Assembly: GCA_963739335.1 (NCBI GenBank)
Contig: CAVUAC010000046.1
Coordinates: forward strand, 62,001-126,000
DNA length: 64,000 bases
Direction: 5' to 3'
From: UBA9647 sp963739335
GTDB taxonomy: Bacteria > Bacteroidota > Ignavibacteria > UBA10030
Numbering within the stretch: the first letter of the stretch is position 1; every line of letters begins with the position of its first letter. Below the pieces are notes generated by a model. That model did no database searches and was not told the origin of the DNA. It saw nothing but the letters and a program-made list of their open reading frames with translations. The position numbers and the translations under genes were made by a program. Shown here in pieces: positions 8,546 to 18,221 of the stretch.

Positions 8546-9508
8546 TCAAACTGCTTCTATCGTCGACGGTGGCTTCGGTGCGATGTTGTAGGTGACGCTG
8601 ACCACGCCCGGTACCTTGCGCGTAATCTCTCTTGCGATCTTCTCGAGCACCTTGAACGGCAGCCTGGTCGGTGTTGCGGTGCGCGCATCGACACTGTTCC
8701 AGCAGCGCACCTCGATCTGCTGGCCAAACTCACGCTTTCCCTCGCGCATGCCAGTGACGCGGTCTTCATGCAGGATCGCCATATACTGAAATGCTCCGGA
8801 GTCCTTCAACAGCTGCTCAACAATCGAGGTTGCCTTCCGCACTGACTCGATGCGTTCAGGCGATGCCTCGCCGATCACGCGCGCAGAGAGTGCCGGCCCG
8901 GGAAAGGGCATGCGCTTGAAAACCTCAGGCGGAAGGCCGAGAGCTTTCCCCACTTTCCTCACACCGTCCTTGCGAAGCTGAATGAGTGGTTCCAGGATGT
9001 GATAACCGAACGTTTCCTGGGGATCAATCCCGAGTTGCGCGAAGACGTTGTGTTGTCGTTTGATTCCTGCAACCGTCTCGTCGACATCGGTGAGAATCGT
9101 CCCTTGAAGAAGAAACTTCGCCCCGCTTTCCTTTACGATGCGCCCGAACACGTGGCGATAGAAGGTCTGAGTGATCGCTTCACGTTTCTGCTCTGGATCC
9201 GTGATCCCCTTGAGGGCCGCGAAGAATTCTTCTCGTGCATCGATGATTTCGGCGGTTGCCCCAAGCTTGCGAAACAGGCGTGAAACGCGTTCTGCCTCCC
9301 CTTCGCGCATCAGGCCATTTTGGATAAAGACTGTCCTCAGCCTGTTTCCCAGAGCCCGATGCCCAAGCATCGTGACTGTAGAAGAGTCAACGCCGCCAGA
9401 GAGGGCGTTGATTGCCGTCCCTTCTCCAACGGCGGACAGGATCTCCTGCACTTTCTCATCAATGAAATGTTTTGGTTTGAGTTTCTGAGCAGTGATTTCT
9501 CTGATCAT
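8546..9508 (-). CDS. guaA: GMP-synthase-type ATP pyrophosphatase without glutaminase domain
   Basis: A 320-residue protein matching only the C-terminal two-thirds of bacterial GuaA. It has the PP-loop SGGVDSS, QGTI followed by a Val/Asp-rich turn, PFPGPALSARVIGE, and a dimerisation domain ending KPPSTIEAV. The class I glutaminase domain (with its Cys-His-Glu triad) is missing, as in archaeal GuaAb subunits. The start at 9508 has GGGAGG upstream. The family reaction is XMP + ATP + ammonia to GMP. Without the glutaminase it would need free ammonia or a separate GuaAa protein; several family-conserved residues are diverged (KRQHNV instead of the usual HHNV), so another adenylated substrate is possible. 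Confidence 0.85.
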   Translation of the reverse strand: MIREITAQKLKPKHFIDEKVQEILSAVGEGTAINALSGGVDSSTVTMLGHRALGNRLRTVFIQNGLMREGEAERVSRLFRKLGATAEIIDAREEFFAALKGITDPEQKREAITQTFYRHVFGRIVKESGAKFLLQGTILTDVDETVAGIKRQHNVFAQLGIDPQETFGYHILEPLIQLRKDGVRKVGKALGLPPEVFKRMPFPGPALSARVIGEASPERIESVRKATSIVEQLLKDSGAFQYMAILHEDRVTGMREGKREFGQQIEVRCWNSVDARTATPTRLPFKVLEKIAREITRKVPGVVSVTYNIAPKPPSTIEAV

Positions 9509-9697
9509 GTGCAGCCTCCCTAAGAAAGTGGAACAATGGAGGACATCAAGAGCGGGTAGTGGTTTATGTAATCTGGCGTTGTTCGTGCCGCGTATCGCGA
9601 GTTCGAGCGGCAAAGCATAGGTGCCATCGGATGGAATTCATCACAATCGCGCTGACGACCAGTACGATGGTGAATACGGATTTAGGGATCATCCTCC

Positions 9698-12600
9698 TCA
9701 TTCCTCCCAGTAAAACTCCCCGCGTTTCAGTGGATGATTGCCGATCTCATCCATCGTGTTGGCATCGTACAGGCGCCCGTTGATCATCACGTAATGGACC
9801 GAGTCGCTGTTTCGGATGTTCTCGAGCAGATTCTTGTCCATCACGATGAGGTCAGCGAGCTTACCGGGCTCAAGCGAGCCGAGGTCCTTGTCGAGTCCGA
9901 TGTAATGAGCTCCGTTGATTGTTGCGCAGCGGAGAGCCTCCATGTTTGTCATTCCGCCTTTGTGCAGCATCCAGAGTTCCCAGTGGGCCCCAAGTCCCTG
10001 CAACTGCCCATGTGCACCGAGTTGAACCTTTCCGCCTGCATCGAGGATGTGCTTGAGCGTTTTGGATGTCTGGATGTACGAATAGTCATCCTCCTCCGCC
10101 GCGATCCTGCGCCTGGAGCGGGAATCGATGACCTCGCGCGGTGTGTACTTCAACAACCGCTCGTTCTCCCAGACCTTCGTATTCTGGTACCAGTAGTTCT
10201 CGCCAAACAGTCCGCCGTAGTTTACAATCAGCGTTGGCGTCAAGCCGGACTTCGACTTGGCGACTACCTGAACGACATCGTTGTACACCGGAACAACCGG
10301 AATATTGTGCTCGATGCCAGTGTGTCCATCCAGCACCATCGTCATGTTCCAGAAGAATGTGGAGCCTCCTTCCGGCACCACCATCATCTTCAATGATCGC
10401 GCGGCTTCAATGATCTCCTGCCGTTGATCTCTGCGCGGCTGGTTGTAGCTCTTTACGGAGAATGCCCCGACCGCTTTCAGGCGCCGCAAGTGAGACATCG
10501 CGTCTTCAAAATTATTGATGATGGCCTTGGCGGATCCTTCTGCGCCGTACAGAATTGTGCCCGTCGAGTACAGACGCGGCCCAACCATCAACCCAGCTTT
10601 TAGCATCTCTGAATTATAAAATACGCCCTCGGTGTTCGCTGATGGATCGTGCATCGTCGTCACACCGTAGGCCAAATTCGCATAGAAGCGCCAGTTCGTC
10701 TGCGGCGACCAGCTTTCGAAGTTGCCATGGGCATGGACGTCGATGATTCCAGGCATGATCGTCTTTCCGGAGACGTCGATTACTTTGGCATTGGTGGGGA
10801 CCGGGGTGTTGCCCGAAGGGCCGACTGCTTTGATACGATTACGCTCAACAAGAACCGTTGCGTTCTGAATCACTTCATCGCCCTTCATCGTAATGACTGT
10901 TGCGCCGACGAGTGCCACTGATCCTGTGGGATTGTCTGTGCTCGATTGAAACGCAATGTTCAGTCCCATCGTGTCGGGCTGGTCTTGGACGCTGTCTTTG
11001 GCGCCGGGAACGAAGTTGAACGTACTGGTGAGGTCACGTGAGTAGAGCTCCGCTCCCAGCGACCAGAACAGTTTCTTGCTGTCCTGCGACCAGTTGAGGT
11101 ATGTGCCGGCATCACGTGTGACTTTCTTGATCGGGTAGTCGGTTTCTCCCTGCCCGATGTTGACGGCCTGCCCCGTCTTCGGGAAGACGGCGACGTAGGC
11201 GTTGAAGCGTTCTACCAATGCAACCCAGTCTTCGTCGGGGGAGGGGATGATCTGTTGGGCGTTCTCCGAGAGCAAGTGCACGCGTCGCTGTTCGCCGCTG
11301 AGTCCGACGCTGATGAGCGCCGTTTTATCTCCCTCACCAGAGAGCAAAAAGATCCGATCGCCGGATTTGTTGAACAACGGCCGTGAACCCTCTTCAGTAA
11401 TGAGTACCTGCTTTGCCACCATCGGCAGATATCCAATAGATCCCCTGATCTTTGCTGTAAAGATTGCCGCGTAGTCCGTCGCCGCTGGTCCTTTGGTAGA
11501 CGATCTTCCTACCGTCTCGGGAGAACGAAGGTTCCTCGTATGTTCCCTTCACCGCCGTCAGCTTCGTCTGGTTTCTCCCATCGGTTTGAACTTTCCAGAG
11601 CGCGCCCATCTCGCTGTCGTTCCACGTTGAGTAGACGATCCACTTTCCATCGGGGGAGAAACTCGGACACATCTCAAGGTTCTTCTCGTCCTTCGTCAAT
11701 CGCTTCGGAGTGCCGCCTGGCAGCGGTCGGACCCAGAGCTTGCAGAGTGATGCATAAACGACAGATTTCTGGTCGGGTGAAACAGTCACCCATCGCAGCA
11801 TCTTGACCTCGAATTTCTCGGGCGCAACATCCTGTTGAAACCGTACAGCGTCGGTGACGGTCTGTTTGACTTTAACGTGGAATGGAATCTCGGCGGCTTG
11901 TTTGGATTGCACGTTGATCTTCCAGATTTTTCCCTTTGCCCAAATGACGATCTCTTTTCCATCCGGGGTCCACGAAAAGCCCGGGTAGACGCCGAAGATC
12001 GCCCATGCTTCTTGCTGGTCGTGATCGAGCTTGTCGTAGATTGGGGTTTCCTTCCCGCTCTCAGTGTCGTAGAGAAAGAGAACGGTGTTCAGTCGCACAC
12101 GCCGGACGAACGCGATCGTCTTGCCATCGGGAGAGACCTGCGGGCGCGCTGATCCACCGGCGTTTCTGATGTACTGTTCTGTCTTGCCGGTCACGCGATC
12201 GAGCCGCTGAATTGCATAGATGACTCCGTAGGGATCTTTGTTGTACTCGAAGCCCCCGCCCGGTGTGACGTCCTCACTATAGTAGAGGTAGCGGCCGTCG
12301 GGTGACGCGGAAGGCTCGCCGGCATCCTGCTGCCAATTGTGCCGTTTCGTGAGCTGCAATCCATTTCCGCCGCCTGTGTGATAGAGCCACATCTCGCCGG
12401 CACCGAGAGAACGAGTGTTGCGATAGTGCTTGCGACCGATCAGATACTTCCCATCGGGAGACCACACAGGATTGTTCACCTGGCGTTCGTTTTCTTTTGT
12501 TATCTGCTTGAGGTTCTTTCCGTCGACGTCCATGATCCAGAGGTTGTCGATGCCGCCTCTGTCGCTTGTAAACGCAATCTTCTTGCCGTCCGGGCTGAAG

Positions 12601-12884
12601 CGCGGCTGAACATCATACGCCGGTCCGCCTGTCAACAGCTTCGCGTCGCCTCCGGTTGAGGGCATAATGTAGATGTCGCCAAGGAGGTCGAACACGATCC
12701 ACTTGCCATCCGGGCTTACGTCGACGGCCATCCATGTACCTTCTGCGGTCTCGAACTCGACGTCAGTTGAGGGTCCGTGCTTAGCGCTGACATCCCATTT
12801 AGATTCTGTCGGCTTTGTTGATTGTGATAGTGCCAGGCTCGATGAGGTCAGTAGGATAAGAACTGGTAACAAGATGTTGCGCAT
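9698..12884 (-). pseudogene. Secreted TolB-propeller amidohydrolase, one-base frameshift
   Basis: A large secreted two-domain protein. The first part (12884 to about 11415) has a signal peptide (MRNILLPVLILL) and repeated FSPDGKKIAF/VSPDGKTIAF-type WD40/TolB propeller blades. The second part (about 11412 to 9698) carries the last blades and a metal-dependent amidohydrolase domain: MPGIIDVHAHG (HxH), a SVKSYNQP Lys region, HNI and GAHGQ metal-site motifs, and LEPGKLADLIVMD near the end. An extra base in the TTT at 11412-11414 breaks the frame: ISADGGK should run straight into QVLITEEG. Corrected, it would be about 1061 residues, typical of this family in Bacteroidota relatives. AAGGAG precedes the start. 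Substrate unknown; some relatives are annotated as prolidase- or imidazolonepropionase-like. Confidence 0.9.
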
Positions 12885-12989
12885 GGAGTTACTCCTTGGG
12901 CACGTCGTGGGATTGTGTGGCATTGCAGAAACCTTAGTAACAGAAAGTTAGCAATGAATGGGGAAAAAGCAAAAGGTAGAAGAACGGTA

Positions 12990-13011
12990 GCCGCAGACTT
13001 CACTCTGCGGC
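12990..13011. repeat. Perfect 8-bp palindrome (GCCGCAGA...TCTGCGGC)
   Basis: Arms 12990-12997 and 13004-13011 around a 6-nt loop. It lies in the 247-base divergent gap between the TolB-amidohydrolase and the flavoprotein gene. There is no T-tract, so an interspersed palindromic repeat is more likely than a terminator. Nothing else is recognisable in the gap. Confidence 0.45.
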
Positions 13012-13131
13012 GGTGAGTGAGCTCATGAATTTGGCGACTGCTGAGAGCATTTCTCCTATCGTTTGAGGAAGGTTTTTGCTATTTTCACGATGTCATTTTT
13101 CCTCTTTCATTGTGCATTTTCAATTGATCCT

Positions 13132-14243
13132 ATGGCCGATTTTGAAATAACCGTCATTGGAGCTGGGGTCGTCGGATTGGCAATTGCTGCCCGGCTGTCG
13201 GAAAAGCACCGCAATCTGGTCGTGCTGGAGAAGAACGAGAAGTACGGCATGGAGACCTCCAGCCGAAACAGCGAGGTCATCCACGCCGGGATCTACTACA
13301 AGCCCGGATCACTGAAGGCCACGCTGTGCGTTGAGGGCAGGGAAGAACTCTACGCCATCTGCCGAGAACACAATGTCGGACACAAACAGATCGGCAAGCT
13401 CATTACGGCAACCAACGACAGCGAATTGAAGACTTTGGAGGCAACATTTGAAAACGGGACAAAGAATGGCGTGCCGCTTGAGGTGCTCAGTAAGGAACAG
13501 ACACTGAAGCTGGAGCCCAATATCAATACCGTGGGGGCGATATTCTCACCGACCACCGGCATTATTAGCGCTCACGAGTTGATGGATAGCTTCTATTATA
13601 TTGCGACGAGCAACGGGATCACGGTTCAGCACCATTGTGAAGTGGTGGGAATCGAAAAGCGCGCTGGAGGGTACGAGATCACGGTGAGCGAAGGCGGGCA
13701 GTGTTCCACATTTACGAGTGAAAGGATCATCAACTCTGCGGGTCTTTATTCTGATAGGGTCGCTCAGATGGCCGGCATCGATATCGACAAAGCCGGGTAT
13801 CGGATGGTGTTCGCAAAAGGATCGTATTTTTCAGTCGCCTCCAAGAAGGCCAAACTGGTTTCACGCCTTGTTTATCCGGTGCCACACAAAGAAACGCTTG
13901 GTGTTCATGTTGTGCTTGACCTCGGCGGCCGCCTCAGGATGGGACCCGATACCGAGTACATGGATGAGCTGAACTGCGATTATTCTGTGGCGGAATCGAA
14001 GAGGAAAGTGTTTGCGGAATCCGTTCGCCGGATTCTTCCTGCGATTACCGATGAAGATCTGTCGCCGGACATCAGTGGCATACGACCCAGGCTGCAGCGC
14101 AAGGGAGAGGATGAGAAAGATTGGATTATCGTGCATGAAAAAAGAGGGAGTTGGAAGGATTCTACAACCTGATCGGGATGGAATCGCCTGCGCTGACGGC
14201 TTCGGCGGCGATAGCGAGGTACGTAGAAAGACTCGTAGACTGA
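13132..14243 (+). pseudogene. lhgO: L-2-hydroxyglutarate oxidase-like FAD-dependent oxidoreductase, one-base frameshift
   Basis: FAD-dependent DAO-family oxidoreductase resembling LhgO/YgaF, which oxidises L-2-hydroxyglutarate at the membrane and feeds electrons to quinones. It shows the Rossmann motif VIGAGVVGLAIA, SSRNSEVIHAGIYYKPGS, and the C-terminal SGIRPRLQRKGE. The frame breaks at the A6 run 14138-14143. Adding one A restores HEKKRELEGFYNLIGMESPA and then TASAAIARYVERLVD, ending at 14243, for about 370 residues, normal for the family. Start codon uncertain: ATG 13132 begins just before the Rossmann motif, but a TTG at 13063 and an ATG at 13090 are also in frame and no Shine-Dalgarno site stands out. 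Confidence 0.87.
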
Positions 14244-14287
14244 AAGGCACCTGAACCGCCCACTCACTTCGTGGAAGGAGAATGGAC

Positions 14288-16615
14288 ATGGTTCTCCCGC
14301 TAAGGAAATTACTGCTTGCAGCCTGCGCATGGTTGCTTCTTGGGGTGGCCCCAAGCAGAGTTGGTCCGGAAGAGTATCCCCTGTTCCATGCTTTTCCGAG
14401 CTATCTCGAGTTTGCCGAGCGAGGATCCAGCATCCTTCTCCTCCCGGGTCGGTGGCCACGCGAATTCTTCGTCGAACGGATCAGTTGCGACGAATTCTAT
14501 TCTTACGATCAATCTCGTCACGTGTTTGAGTCCAGGCCGATCGACACGTCTTCAAAAACACGAATGAGTACGTTTCGGCGGGATGAGATGAAAGCGGGTA
14601 TGTCGCTCGTGCATGGCGGCCTCACGTACACCATCCTTCCATTCGGTGTCGAGCGAAAACAAGGCGTGGTGGTTGACACGATCCCCATTCCTCCTTTGCC
14701 ATATTCAGATTTCCTCACGCTAACGGACAGCGCCACGTACTATAAGTACGATTCACCCCAACCGGTTACACTGTCGTCGAGTATTTCGACCGCGACCCTC
14801 AAGCGGGATAAACTATGGGTTGGGTTTCGCGGCGGTTTTCCAGAAGGCAGCGGCGAACCGGGCGGCTTTGCAGTGCTTGACTTACGTCGAGGCCGATGGG
14901 AGGTGGCTTGGAAACCAGAGCTCATAGAAATGACCATTGATGGCATTGTTCCCGTCGCAGATACGATGGTGTGGATGTCCACTTTCGAGCCTGGAGAATT
15001 CTTCGCTGAGCCTGGTGGGACGTGGGAGTACAATACGAAATCGCGGAAACTCACGAAGCTTCCTACCGGAGGTATGGACCATGAGAACATCGTCGAACTT
15101 CAATCAGCTGTGATCTCCTATGGACCCTTTGGTGTCAGCCTCTTTGACAAAACGACCCATGAATGGCAAAATCTGCATTGGATCCTCGACGTCAATCCGG
15201 AGGGTAGTCGAGTTGTGAGCCATTTGGTGTCGGACTCTGTGTACCATAGATACCGGCAGGAATTCCCCAACCGGAATACAGCTCTGTATTACGCGCACTT
15301 CTACAGAGCCCATACTCTCAAGGCGCTCCTCACAGTCGCACAAAAAAGCCTTCGTACGGATTTTGGAGACTGGATTACAGGAGAGATCACCACAATTCCT
15401 CTTGAGTTCTATCCGTTTGTTCCCGTCGACTCGCTCCTACGCCTACGCGACTTACCAGATCCTTGGTACAGAAAGGCCTTGATTGATCTGGTGAAGAGGG
15501 CAGATCCTGAACTTCTGCCGAAAATGAAGGCTCTGTCGGACAGCGCGGAGGCATCAATTCGTATCCCAGCAGTCGAGAAGTCGGCAAGATACGACGATAC
15601 AAACGAGATTACCCTCCTGAAACGGAGTGTGACGCAGTCGGAGGATCCGAAGATTCTGTGCGACGCAGCAGTAGCACTGTATAAGATGGATGACAAGAGC
15701 GGACTTCATGAAATCCTGCGGCGACTTACCGTCAACCCCAGGATTACTCTTGGTGATGGGGAACTGTTGACGAATGCGTTAGTACAGATGAACGATTTCG
15801 CCGCTGTGCCAGTTTTGGCGAATAGCCTCGCCATCAATGACGATTGGTATGGCGTCCAATTTGCTGCTTTGGCACTCGCACAGATTGAATGTGACGAGTC
15901 AGTAGAGGCTCTCGGCAAGTCTCTTTTGAAACCTGGAGCGAGATCTCACGTCCTTGCGTACCTAAAATCTCGAGGTGTGCCTCCGCAATTCGATGATATC
16001 TTCGTTCCTAACCTCATTCAAGTCATGAGAACAAAGGATGAAACCGAGGTCGACCTGGCGTATGAGATTCTCAAACAGATAGGGGAAAGCAGAATAGTTC
16101 CAGTTCTCATGGGCCGGCTTCGGGAAAAGTACAACCTAGATCTTCAGGAGCTCACTGATGAATTGGGATTGTTGGTGCAATTGAAAGGTGACGATTTGGA
16201 CTATTGGGAGGCGAGAGACCCTTCAAAAGCTGGCGATATTGTCTCTCGCTGCAATGAGTGGTGGGCGAGGGAAAAGGACTCATTCAAAATGCTAGCGCCA
16301 AAGGCTGGCGTTGAAACGTTCAATGTATGGAAGAAGTGGTTGGAAAAGAACAAACCGTGGGCGATAGTAATGAAGACCGAAGAGATACTTCAGCATTTCA
16401 AACGAATCGCCCGGATGTGTCAACAGTATCGGCTCCGCCCGAGTTCTGAGCGTGGGGGAGACGGAAGCTACTTGGGCTTTACCATTACCGAGTATCCCAC
16501 GCTTGGGGTAACAATCGTGGCAATTACTAGCGACGAGGTCTATCTAGAGAAACTGCACGTCCGTGGTGTGGTAAAGGCGGACGGACAAGTGATCATGTTG
16601 CCGAAGCAGGGCTGA
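14288..16615 (+). CDS. Secreted protein with HEAT-like repeats, function unknown
   Basis: About 775 residues beginning with a signal peptide (MVLPLRKLLLAACAWLLLG). The N-terminal 300 residues look beta-rich and unrecognised. Roughly residues 380-620 contain helical HEAT-like repeats, with recurring units such as DPELLPKMKALSDSAE, DDKSGLHEILRRL and DFAAVPVLANSLA ending in short Ala/Leu-rich helices. The last 130 residues are mixed. The start at 14288 was chosen because GGAAGGAG lies seven bases before it; the ATG at 14282 is too close. It ends nine bases before the next gene, so the two are probably co-transcribed. No enzyme motif seen. Confidence 0.7.
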   Translation: MVLPLRKLLLAACAWLLLGVAPSRVGPEEYPLFHAFPSYLEFAERGSSILLLPGRWPREFFVERISCDEFYSYDQSRHVFESRPIDTSSKTRMSTFRRDEMKAGMSLVHGGLTYTILPFGVERKQGVVVDTIPIPPLPYSDFLTLTDSATYYKYDSPQPVTLSSSISTATLKRDKLWVGFRGGFPEGSGEPGGFAVLDLRRGRWEVAWKPELIEMTIDGIVPVADTMVWMSTFEPGEFFAEPGGTWEYNTKSRKLTKLPTGGMDHENIVELQSAVISYGPFGVSLFDKTTHEWQNLHWILDVNPEGSRVVSHLVSDSVYHRYRQEFPNRNTALYYAHFYRAHTLKALLTVAQKSLRTDFGDWITGEITTIPLEFYPFVPVDSLLRLRDLPDPWYRKALIDLVKRADPELLPKMKALSDSAEASIRIPAVEKSARYDDTNEITLLKRSVTQSEDPKILCDAAVALYKMDDKSGLHEILRRLTVNPRITLGDGELLTNALVQMNDFAAVPVLANSLAINDDWYGVQFAALALAQIECDESVEALGKSLLKPGARSHVLAYLKSRGVPPQFDDIFVPNLIQVMRTKDETEVDLAYEILKQIGESRIVPVLMGRLREKYNLDLQELTDELGLLVQLKGDDLDYWEARDPSKAGDIVSRCNEWWAREKDSFKMLAPKAGVETFNVWKKWLEKNKPWAIVMKTEEILQHFKRIARMCQQYRLRPSSERGGDGSYLGFTITEYPTLGVTIVAITSDEVYLEKLHVRGVVKADGQVIMLPKQG

Positions 16616-16624
16616 GTCTTCGAG

Positions 16625-17299
16625 ATGACCTTGCCGGCACCAGAACCCATCGAACCTCAGGGCTACACGATAGCTCACCTCTTCTCAGCCCTGCCCAGTT
16701 TCTTCCTCAGCGGCATGTTCCTGATCACGTGGATTGCTCCTCGTGCCTTTGGAAAACAAATGGTGTCGTACCTCATGCTCGTGATGTTGATGGAATTCAT
16801 CAACGTGCACGCGGCGGGGTTCATGGGTAACGTGATTGTGGGCGATGCCGATCGTGCCAAGAAAGCGTTCGCGATTGCCGGGCTTGGTATATTCTACACC
16901 CTGTTCGTCGGGGCGTTCTCGGCTGCGTTCAAACAGTGGTGGTCGCTCTGGGCCTTTTGGGGCTTGATATTCAATCGGCTGCTGGGTGTCCTCCTTGGAA
17001 AGGCACCGACCGGGCAGGAGAAGAGGATGCTGCAGACCTCATGGGCGGCGGGGGTCTTCTTCTATGTGATGTTGGTCTTCGCCACGATCATTCTCCCGGT
17101 GCCCTCCTGCGGCATCACGGCAGAGGTCATTGCAGAGCAGGGATTCACCATGGGAGGGCTCTGGATTGAGGAGCCCTACAGGGTGATGGCGTTTGGCTTC
17201 CTTTACTTTGCTGCGGTGGGATTAGCAGAAATGCTGAGCTACAAGTGGTCGTTCCAACATGGAAATGTGGGCCGATTCTTTCGGGGCAACAGGGAGTAA
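16625..17299 (+). CDS. Multi-spanning membrane protein, function unknown
   Basis: A 224-residue protein with about five to six hydrophobic helices and a short C-terminal basic tail (YKWSFQHGNVGRFFRGNRE). A polar loop (LLGKAPTGQEKRM) separates the third and fourth helices. A periplasmic loop carries VPSCGITAEVIAEQ. I do not recognise the family. It lies nine bases after the HEAT-like protein and is followed by an inverted repeat that may end the transcript. Confidence 0.6.
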   Translation: MTLPAPEPIEPQGYTIAHLFSALPSFFLSGMFLITWIAPRAFGKQMVSYLMLVMLMEFINVHAAGFMGNVIVGDADRAKKAFAIAGLGIFYTLFVGAFSAAFKQWWSLWAFWGLIFNRLLGVLLGKAPTGQEKRMLQTSWAAGVFFYVMLVFATIILPVPSCGITAEVIAEQGFTMGGLWIEEPYRVMAFGFLYFAAVGLAEMLSYKWSFQHGNVGRFFRGNRE

Positions 17300-17300
17300 G

Positions 17301-17340
17301 GCGAGGTGTGAGACACTTCACCATTATCTGAGAACCTCGC
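17301..17340. terminator. Possible terminator between converging genes
   Basis: Inverted repeat GCGAGGT (17301-17307) / ACCTCGC (17334-17340) between the plus-strand membrane protein and the minus-strand efp gene. The 26-nt loop is long and no T-run follows on the plus strand, so terminator activity is uncertain. Confidence 0.3.
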
Positions 17341-17354
17341 GCCTCTCTTAACAT

Positions 17355-17927
17355 TCACACCCTTTTGATCGTCACGCGGTCAACGTACTTCACCTTCTCC
17401 GTATCAACGCGTACTTTGTCTCCCGTTTCAACAAACTGGGGAACGAGTATCTCAATTCCGTTCTCGAGCGTCGCCGGCTTCATCGTGTTGTCCTGCCCGT
17501 CTCTGATGCCGGATCCGGTTGAGTCGACCTTCAACTCGACGATCTTGGGAAACTGAACCGAGACCGCTTCTTCCCCCAACATCTCCACGCTGATCTTCAT
17601 CCCTTCGCTCAGAAATTTCTCAATGTGGCCGACGGATTTCTTCGGCACGCTGACCTGCTCGAATGAATTCGGATCCATGAAATAGCACGCCTCCGCATCG
17701 GCATAGAGATAGTCCATCTGACGTTTCACCATTTCCACGGTCTCGAACTTATCCATCTGCTTGACACGTTTATCTGTGAAGTGACCGAAACGGATGTCTT
17801 TCAACTTGAGCTCGATGAAGCCGTGCATCTGGCCGCTGCCAGCGTGGCGCACGACTTCGAGGACGCGATACAGTTTGCCGTCGAGGTTGAGTGTCATTCT
17901 ATCCTTCACATCAGAGGCGAGGATCAT
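17355..17927 (-). CDS. efp: Elongation factor P, atypical modification loop
   Basis: Relieves ribosome stalling at polyproline stretches. The 190-residue protein has the three-barrel layout: N-terminal KOW-like barrel, middle OB domain (FMDPNSFEQVSVP) and C-terminal OB domain (GIEILVPQFVETGDKVRVDT). The start at 17927 has AAAGGAG eight bases upstream; an upstream ATG at 17957 is less likely. In E. coli the barrel-I loop reads KPGKG, with Lys34 lysylated. Here the loop reads HAGSGQMHG, so Lys is replaced by Ser and the loop is one residue longer. This is either an unmodified EF-P or a divergent paralogue. Confidence 0.92.
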   Translation of the reverse strand: MILASDVKDRMTLNLDGKLYRVLEVVRHAGSGQMHGFIELKLKDIRFGHFTDKRVKQMDKFETVEMVKRQMDYLYADAEACYFMDPNSFEQVSVPKKSVGHIEKFLSEGMKISVEMLGEEAVSVQFPKIVELKVDSTGSGIRDGQDNTMKPATLENGIEILVPQFVETGDKVRVDTEKVKYVDRVTIKRV

Positions 17928-18154
17928 ACGACTGCTCCTTTCATCGATGTGACTCACGCTGAAGTGCGGGTAAGCTAGAGATTCGACGAGAGAAGGTCAA
18001 GTGTGACGAGTCGGAGATGCGAATTGCGAGTAAAGCGAGCCCTGTAGTTCCCAATATTGGAATCAGCAAATCTCAATTCTCCCAAGATCAGGAGGGACCT
18101 GCATTCCCATTCTTGGCAACGACGTCAAAGCCTCAAATTCCATTGCATTACGAA

Positions 18155-18173
18155 TATATCGCCATACGATATA
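18155..18173. promoter_or_regulatory. Palindromic operator overlapping a -10 box, upstream of marR
   Basis: Perfect inverted repeat with arms TATATCG (18155-18161) and CGATATA (18167-18173) around CCATA. This fits the usual size of a MarR dimer site. A perfect -10 hexamer TATAAT (18170-18175) overlaps the right arm, 46 bases before the marR start, so bound repressor would block the promoter. A half-related GGCATACGAAT follows at about 18177. No well-spaced -35 is obvious. The rest of the 294-base gap (17928-18221) shows nothing else I recognise. Confidence 0.6.
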
Positions 18174-18221
18174 ATTGGCATACGAATTGTTCTCTGTTGA
18201 TCTCCTCAAGGAGGGTAAACG

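Noticed and set aside
9564..9701. Small frame of 45 codons whose ATG overlaps the amidohydrolase stop (ATGA)
   Set aside because: It has one hydrophobic segment and a nearby GGGAGGA, but the ribosome site touches the start codon and the C-terminal half is random-looking. Not enough to call a gene.
13063..13131. TTG- or ATG-initiated N-terminal extension with a hydrophobic stretch before the LhgO-like protein
   Set aside because: Family members start just before the Rossmann motif, and no Shine-Dalgarno site supports the extension; kept only as an uncertainty.
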